Assembly: GCF_000024405.1 (NCBI RefSeq)
Contig: NC_013517.1
Span: forward strand, 3,627,989-3,691,988
Origin: Sebaldella termitidis ATCC 33386
GTDB taxonomy: Bacteria > Fusobacteriota > Fusobacteriia > Fusobacteriales > Leptotrichiaceae
DNA: 64,000 nucleotides
Reading direction: 5' to 3'
Shown here: piece after piece, positions 60,070 through 64,000 of the stretch
How positions within the stretch are numbered: position 1 is the first letter of the stretch
Layout: each line of letters opens with the position of its first letter
The notes under the pieces: model-generated
What the model saw: the letters and a program-made list of their open reading frames with translations, nothing else
The model's database searches: none
What the model was told of the DNA's origin: nothing
Position numbers and translations under genes: made by a program

Positions 60070-60954
60070 ATGATTAAAATTATTGATACGCACCTTCATA
60101 TCTGGGACAGAAATTATTTGAACCTGCCATGGCTTGACGGTGATACAAGTGTACTCTCAAGAAATTATTCTTTAGCTGATTATGAAAATTCTTTAAATGA
60201 AAAGACTCTTTATAAAGTGGAAAAGGCAGTGTATATCGAAGTTGATGTTTTAGACAGCCAAAAAGAAAAAGAAAATGAACTTATTATTGATCTTTGCCGG
60301 ATTAAGGGCACTTTAATCAAAGGAGCTGTTATTTCAGGTGATTTAACTAAAGAAAGTTTTGCGGACTATATCAAAAAATATAATGACATCAAATGTATCA
60401 AGGGAGTCCGGCAGGTTCTTCATGTTCCTTCTGCTAAGCCAAAAACTTGTTTAAGTGAAATTTTCATAAAAAATGTTAAGCTTCTGGGGAAACTGGGACT
60501 GGTTTTTGAAGGCTGTGTCCGTGTAGAAGAGCTGGGCGACTTGTACATGCTGGCTAAAGAATGCAGAGATACTGTGATAATTTTGAATCATATGGGTATT
60601 GTTGATCCTGATATTATAAGCTCTGTCACTCCTACCGACAAAGAAACAAAATATAAAGAAGACTGGATAAAAAATTTAAAGGATTTGGCATCATTATCTA
60701 ATGTTGTCTGTAAAATATCCGGTCTTAATCCGGCAGGCGAGTGGAATACAGATACTCTCCGGCCGTCTGTAAATACTGCTTTAGATATTTTCGGCGAAAA
60801 CAGGGTTATGTTCGCAAGCAATTACCCGGTTTGTAATATATCTACTAAGCTGGATCCCTGGATCAAAGCAGTAATTGAAATTACAAAAGACAGAACAGAG
60901 AAATTTGTAAATAAACTTTTTTATGAAAATGCAAATAAAATATATAAATTATAA
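60070..60954 (+). CDS. Amidohydrolase-family lactonase-like protein (COG3618), 294 aa
   Basis: A TIM-barrel metal hydrolase of the L-fuconolactonase/L-rhamnono-lactonase/2-pyrone-dicarboxylate lactonase group. It has the N-terminal HxH in IIDTHLHIWDRN (about 5-15), the family NLPWL and a conserved IKGVRQVLH (about 113-121). VILNHMGIVDP (about 171-181) and the C-terminal MFASNYPVCN (about 249-258), with S and N in place of the usual GSDWP, complete the pattern. It hydrolyses the sugar lactone made by the oxidoreductase upstream; the change near the usual catalytic Asp deserves checking. It lies 19 bases after that gene. Confidence 0.82.
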   Translation: MIKIIDTHLHIWDRNYLNLPWLDGDTSVLSRNYSLADYENSLNEKTLYKVEKAVYIEVDVLDSQKEKENELIIDLCRIKGTLIKGAVISGDLTKESFADYIKKYNDIKCIKGVRQVLHVPSAKPKTCLSEIFIKNVKLLGKLGLVFEGCVRVEELGDLYMLAKECRDTVIILNHMGIVDPDIISSVTPTDKETKYKEDWIKNLKDLASLSNVVCKISGLNPAGEWNTDTLRPSVNTALDIFGENRVMFASNYPVCNISTKLDPWIKAVIEITKDRTEKFVNKLFYENANKIYKL

Positions 60955-60976
60955 AATATTTACGGAGGAAGAATAT

Positions 60977-61300
60977 ATGGCAAATATACAAAGATTCGGA
61001 AGTGTTTCAAAAGTAAAACCTGAAAAGCTCGAATATTACAAAAAGCTGCATGCTAATCCATGGCCGCAGATTAACAGTATGATTAAAGAATGTAATATTC
61101 AAAACTATTCCATTTATTATAATGACGGGTATTTATTTACTTATTTTGAATATATTGGAAATGACTATGAAGCTGATATGGCTAAAATGGCATCTGACCC
61201 TGAGACCCAGAGATGGTGGGCAGAATGCATACCCTGCCTGAACCCTCTGTCAGATGACGGTCCCTGGCTTAATATGGAAAGAGTTTACAGATTAGATTAA
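60977..61300 (+). CDS. L-rhamnose mutarotase-family protein (RhaM-like), 107 aa
   Basis: A small alpha/beta-barrel dimer-type protein that interconverts sugar anomers (pfam RhaM/YiiL). Family blocks are VKPEKLEYYKKLHANPWPQI (with the active-site His and WP), NYSIYYNDGYLFTYFEYIGN, and ETQRWWAECIPCLNPL. The ATG at 60977 is chosen for its GGAGG 8 bases upstream; the frame is open earlier inside the previous gene. Its presence indicates a rhamnose- or fucose-like sugar as the operon's substrate, since these mutarotases act on the free sugar. Confidence 0.88.
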   Translation: MANIQRFGSVSKVKPEKLEYYKKLHANPWPQINSMIKECNIQNYSIYYNDGYLFTYFEYIGNDYEADMAKMASDPETQRWWAECIPCLNPLSDDGPWLNMERVYRLD

Positions 61301-61315
61301 AAAGGAGAAATTATT

Positions 61316-62185
61316 TTGACTAAATTTTATGTTGCCTCAGTAACACCTTTTGACATTGATAATAAAATCAATGAGAAGGTATCGGAGGAATTAATGAATA
61401 TGCACATTAATCAAGGTGCGGACGGATTTTTTATCGGCGGCAGCAGTGCTGAAAATTTCTTAATGACTGAAGAAGAAAGATTAAAATCATTTGAACTGGC
61501 GGGAAAATTTAAGGACAAGACTGATTTAATTGCACATATTGGTGACATTAGTACTGATAAAGCAATATTTTATGCCGAATATGTAAAAAAACTCGGATAC
61601 AAAAAAATATCAGCTGTTCCTCCTTTTTATTTTGGATTTGGTCAAAAGGAAATTGCAGATTATTTTTATGACATTTCAAATGCTGTCGACATGCCTGTAA
61701 TATATTATAATATTCCTATAAATACTCATAAGGAAATTGATCTGAACAACAGTGATACTTTAAAATTATTAAAGTCCGGAGCAATCAGCGGAATCAAGCA
61801 TACTAATTTTGATATTAACCAGATCGAGAGAATAAAGAATGTTAATAATAATCTGCACTGTTTCGGAGGATTAGAACAAAATATGCTGCCGTTCTTATCA
61901 TTTGACTGTGATGGTTTTATTGGAAGTACCTTTAATTTTATGCTCCCGCATTATAAAAAGATAGCTTCACTATATTCGGAGCATAATAAAGAGGCATTAA
62001 CACTACAGACAAAGGCCAACAATATTATGTCGGTTATTTGGAACATCGGATTATTTCCGGCTATAAAATATATTCTTACAAAGCAGGGTATTGATGTCGG
62101 AACTGCAAGAAAACCTTTTATTCAATTAACAGATGAAGAGAAAAAAATAATCGACAAAGTAATTGCTGAAAATTTATGTAATTAA
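61316..62185 (+). CDS. DapA/NAL-family aldolase or dehydratase, 289 aa
   Basis: A class I (Schiff base) lyase of the dihydrodipicolinate synthase/N-acetylneuraminate lyase superfamily. The pyruvate-binding block is DGFFIGGSSAENFLMTEEER (about 36-55), the tyrosine is in MPVIYYNIPINTHKEI (about 132-147) and the Schiff-base lysine in GAISGIKHTNFD (about 158-169). It starts with TTG preceded by AAGGAGA. In this operon it would split a 2-keto-3-deoxy sugar acid into pyruvate and an aldehyde such as lactaldehyde. No dehydratase to make that intermediate is seen in the window. Confidence 0.87.
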   Translation: MTKFYVASVTPFDIDNKINEKVSEELMNMHINQGADGFFIGGSSAENFLMTEEERLKSFELAGKFKDKTDLIAHIGDISTDKAIFYAEYVKKLGYKKISAVPPFYFGFGQKEIADYFYDISNAVDMPVIYYNIPINTHKEIDLNNSDTLKLLKSGAISGIKHTNFDINQIERIKNVNNNLHCFGGLEQNMLPFLSFDCDGFIGSTFNFMLPHYKKIASLYSEHNKEALTLQTKANNIMSVIWNIGLFPAIKYILTKQGIDVGTARKPFIQLTDEEKKIIDKVIAENLCN

Positions 62186-62225
62186 GGAATCCTGTTAATT
62201 GATAAAAAGAAAGGAATGAAGTATA

Positions 62226-63359
62226 ATGGGTATAAAATTAAAAGGAATAACATGGGCGCATACCAGAGGGTATGTTCCTATGGTTGCCACAGCACAAAGA
62301 TTTAACGAACTTAATCCGGAAATTGAAATAGAATGGGAAAAACGCTCTCTCAGAGATTTTGAAAATGCTCCTGTGGAACAATTGGCTGAAAAATATGACT
62401 TACTGATTATTGATCATCCGTGGGCTGGATTTGCATCAAAAAACGGCGTTTTAATTCCGCTTGAAAAATATTTATCCAAAGATTTTTTAGATGATCAGCT
62501 TAAAAATTCCGTTGGCCAGTCTCATTTGAGCTATAATTTTGACGGGTTTCAGAGTGCCTTGGCTGTTGATGCCGCCTGTCCAGTTTGTGTTTACAGACCT
62601 AAATACTTTGCTGATAAAAATCTGCCTAAAGACTGGAATGAATTATTGGAATTAGCGAAAACAGGTATAGTTATTTTTGCAGGACAGCCGATTTATCTAT
62701 TGATGGATTTCTACATGCTCTGTTCTACATTAAGTGATAACCTGTTTAAAACAGATAAAGTTATTGATGATGATACTGGTATTTTGGTATTAGAAAAGAT
62801 GCGGGAGCTTGCCGGTTACTGTACAAAAGAAATTTTCAGCTGGAATACAATAAAAGTTAATGAAATTCTGTCTTCAGAATCGGATTATTATTACTGCCCT
62901 TATGTTTACGGCTTTTCCAATTATTCAAGAGCCGGATATGCCAGGCATATTTTGAAAGCTGGCGATATCATTCAATATGAGGGAAGACAAATGAGTGCTG
63001 TATTAGGCGGAACAGGTTTGGCAGTTTCGAGCAAATGCAGGAATATTGGCGCTGCAATAAAATATGTTGAATTCACCGCTTCCAAAGAAATTCAAAAAAC
63101 TTTGTTATTTGATAACGGCGGACAGCCGGGACACAGAGAAGCCTGGCTTGATAATGAAGTCAACAGAAGAAGTCTGAATTTCTTCAAGGATACACTCAAA
63201 ACACTTGATAATTCTTATTTAAGACCACGTTATGACGGCTATTTATATTTTCAGGATAATGCCGGAGAGATAGTCAGAGATTTTATTAAAGACGGCGGAA
63301 ATGTTAAAGACACTTTAGAGAAGATAAACAGTTTATATAAAAAATCTAGGAGTAAATAA
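62226..63359 (+). CDS. Solute-binding-protein-fold protein without signal peptide, 377 aa
   Basis: The whole chain looks like an ABC-type extracellular solute-binding protein (class of maltose-type binders). The N-terminal lobe is [20 protein letters not shown] and RYDLL-type [16 protein letters not shown]; later parts are [20 protein letters not shown] and [20 protein letters not shown]. Yet it begins directly with the mature fold ([12 protein letters not shown]). An in-frame TGA sits 7 bases before the ATG, so no signal peptide or lipobox can exist. It must be cytoplasmic. It lies between the aldolase and a CaiB-type CoA-transferase, with no ABC permease or ATPase nearby. I infer an intracellular binding or enzymatic role; none is known to me. 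Confidence 0.75.
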   Translation: MGIKLKGITWAHTRGYVPMVATAQRFNELNPEIEIEWEKRSLRDFENAPVEQLAEKYDLLIIDHPWAGFASKNGVLIPLEKYLSKDFLDDQLKNSVGQSHLSYNFDGFQSALAVDAACPVCVYRPKYFADKNLPKDWNELLELAKTGIVIFAGQPIYLLMDFYMLCSTLSDNLFKTDKVIDDDTGILVLEKMRELAGYCTKEIFSWNTIKVNEILSSESDYYYCPYVYGFSNYSRAGYARHILKAGDIIQYEGRQMSAVLGGTGLAVSSKCRNIGAAIKYVEFTASKEIQKTLLFDNGGQPGHREAWLDNEVNRRSLNFFKDTLKTLDNSYLRPRYDGYLYFQDNAGEIVRDFIKDGGNVKDTLEKINSLYKKSRSK

Positions 63360-63360
63360 G

Positions 63361-64000
63361 ATGAATTTATTAGATGGTATTATTGTTTTAGACTTTAGTC
63401 AATATCTGGCCGGCCCTTCAGCGACTTTAAGATTAGCTGATTTAGGTGCCAGAGTTATTAAAATCGAAAGAGTTAACGGCGGAGACGGCAGCCGGTCTAT
63501 GCAGCTTAAAAATCTGACTGTTGATAATGACAGTTTACTATTTCATACAATAAACAGAAATAAAGAAAGCTTTACCTGTGATCTTAAAAATAAAAATGAC
63601 CTGAAAATGGTCAAAAGGCTTATTGCTAAAGCTGATGTCATGGTGGAAAATTTCAGACCGGGAGTTATGGACAAAATAGGTTTAGGCTACGATATAGTGA
63701 AAGAAATTAATCCGAAAATTATATACGGTACTGTTACGGGATACGGGTCAGAAGGTCCGTGGGCTAAAAAGCCCGGTCAGGATTTACTTTTACAGTCTAT
63801 GTCAGGTCTAACATGGCTGAATGGCAACAGCGACCAGCCTCCTATGCCGTTTGCTCTGAGTATAACCGATATTTATACCGGAGTCCATTTGTCAGAAGGA
63901 ATTTTAGCCTGTTTATTCAGAAGATTTAAAACGGGAAAAGGCGGACTGGTTCAGGTAAGCCTGCTCGAATCCATTCTTGATATGCAGTTTGAAGTTATTA
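63361..64000 (+). CDS. CaiB/BaiF-family CoA-transferase (cut by window edge), at least 213 aa
   Basis: The open frame runs from ATG 63361 to the window end. It has the type III CoA-transferase N-terminus [37 protein letters not shown], the [12 protein letters not shown] block and [20 protein letters not shown]. The active-site aspartate lies in [14 protein letters not shown] (about 143-156), then [15 protein letters not shown]. It would move CoA from a donor such as an acyl-CoA to a carboxylic acid. One base separates it from the preceding gene and AGGAG precedes it, so it belongs to the same operon. A CoA-transferase is unexpected in a deoxysugar pathway. Confidence 0.9.
   Translation, partial: MNLLDGIIVLDFSQYLAGPSATLRLADLGARVIKIERVNGGDGSRSMQLKNLTVDNDSLLFHTINRNKESFTCDLKNKNDLKMVKRLIAKADVMVENFRPGVMDKIGLGYDIVKEINPKIIYGTVTGYGSEGPWAKKPGQDLLLQSMSGLTWLNGNSDQPPMPFALSITDIYTGVHLSEGILACLFRRFKTGKGGLVQVSLLESILDMQFEVI

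Overview
The window is AT-rich DNA from an anaerobic, sugar-fermenting Gram-negative bacterium, most likely a fusobacterium of the Leptotrichiaceae, with Sebaldella the best fit. The grounds are two giant type Va autotransporters with the fusobacterial N-terminal domain (KPEYLEWQ motif), many PTS and sugar-catabolic operons written in Firmicute-like style, strong GGAGG ribosome binding sites, and clean sigma70-type promoters (TTGACA/TATAAT). The genus is an inference from family content; no rRNA or other marker lies in the window. I see no tRNA, rRNA, CRISPR array or complete insertion sequence.

Region 1 (1-15.7 kb) is a surface region on the minus strand: two paralogous autotransporters (2114 and about 2321 aa). 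The second is preceded in its operon by two small exported proteins. Each has a recognisable promoter and terminator, and decayed gene fragments lie between and beside them. Region 2 (15.7-17.9 kb) is a short-chain dehydrogenase and an aldo/keto reductase, divergent from an HxlR-type regulator. Region 3 (17.9-23.9 kb) is a complete agmatine deiminase pathway (ptcA-aguD-aguA-arcC) that makes ATP from agmatine, with a seven-helix LuxR-type regulator (AguR-like) at its downstream end. Region 4 (24.5-31.1 kb) is a ROK-regulated operon: a BadF-type sugar kinase, a cytoplasmic glycosidase-like TIM barrel, and a ribose-type ABC importer.

Region 5 (31.4-36.8 kb) is a lactose/galactoside PTS operon (lacR, lacA, lacB, lacF, lacE, lacG). 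It lacks lacC and lacD and carries a striking 10-bp-phased TAACA operator array. After two unrelated small genes comes region 6 (38.5-43.2 kb), a putative H2-sensing operon: a thioredoxin-like ferredoxin, a PAS-containing sensory-type [FeFe] hydrogenase, a SpoIIE/PP2C-type phosphatase and a second, group-B-like [FeFe] hydrogenase. Region 7 (43.3-48.5 kb) is a beta-glucoside PTS operon (bglG-bglP-bglA) with an RNA antiterminator/terminator switch, followed by an exported histidine phosphatase.

Region 8 (49.4-54.3 kb) is a GntR/UTRA-regulated mannose-family PTS with a FrlB-like SIS-domain enzyme, suggesting uptake of an amino-sugar or Amadori compound. It is followed by a MITE-like inverted-repeat element, a frameshifted MATE efflux gene and a LysR regulator. 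Region 9 (56.9-64 kb, cut by the window edge) is an IclR-flanked operon: a RhaT-like permease, a Gfo/Idh/MocA oxidoreductase, a lactonase-like amidohydrolase, an L-rhamnose mutarotase-like protein, a DapA-family aldolase, a solute-binding-protein-fold protein with no signal peptide, and a CaiB-type CoA-transferase. This last set is the best candidate for an undescribed pathway.
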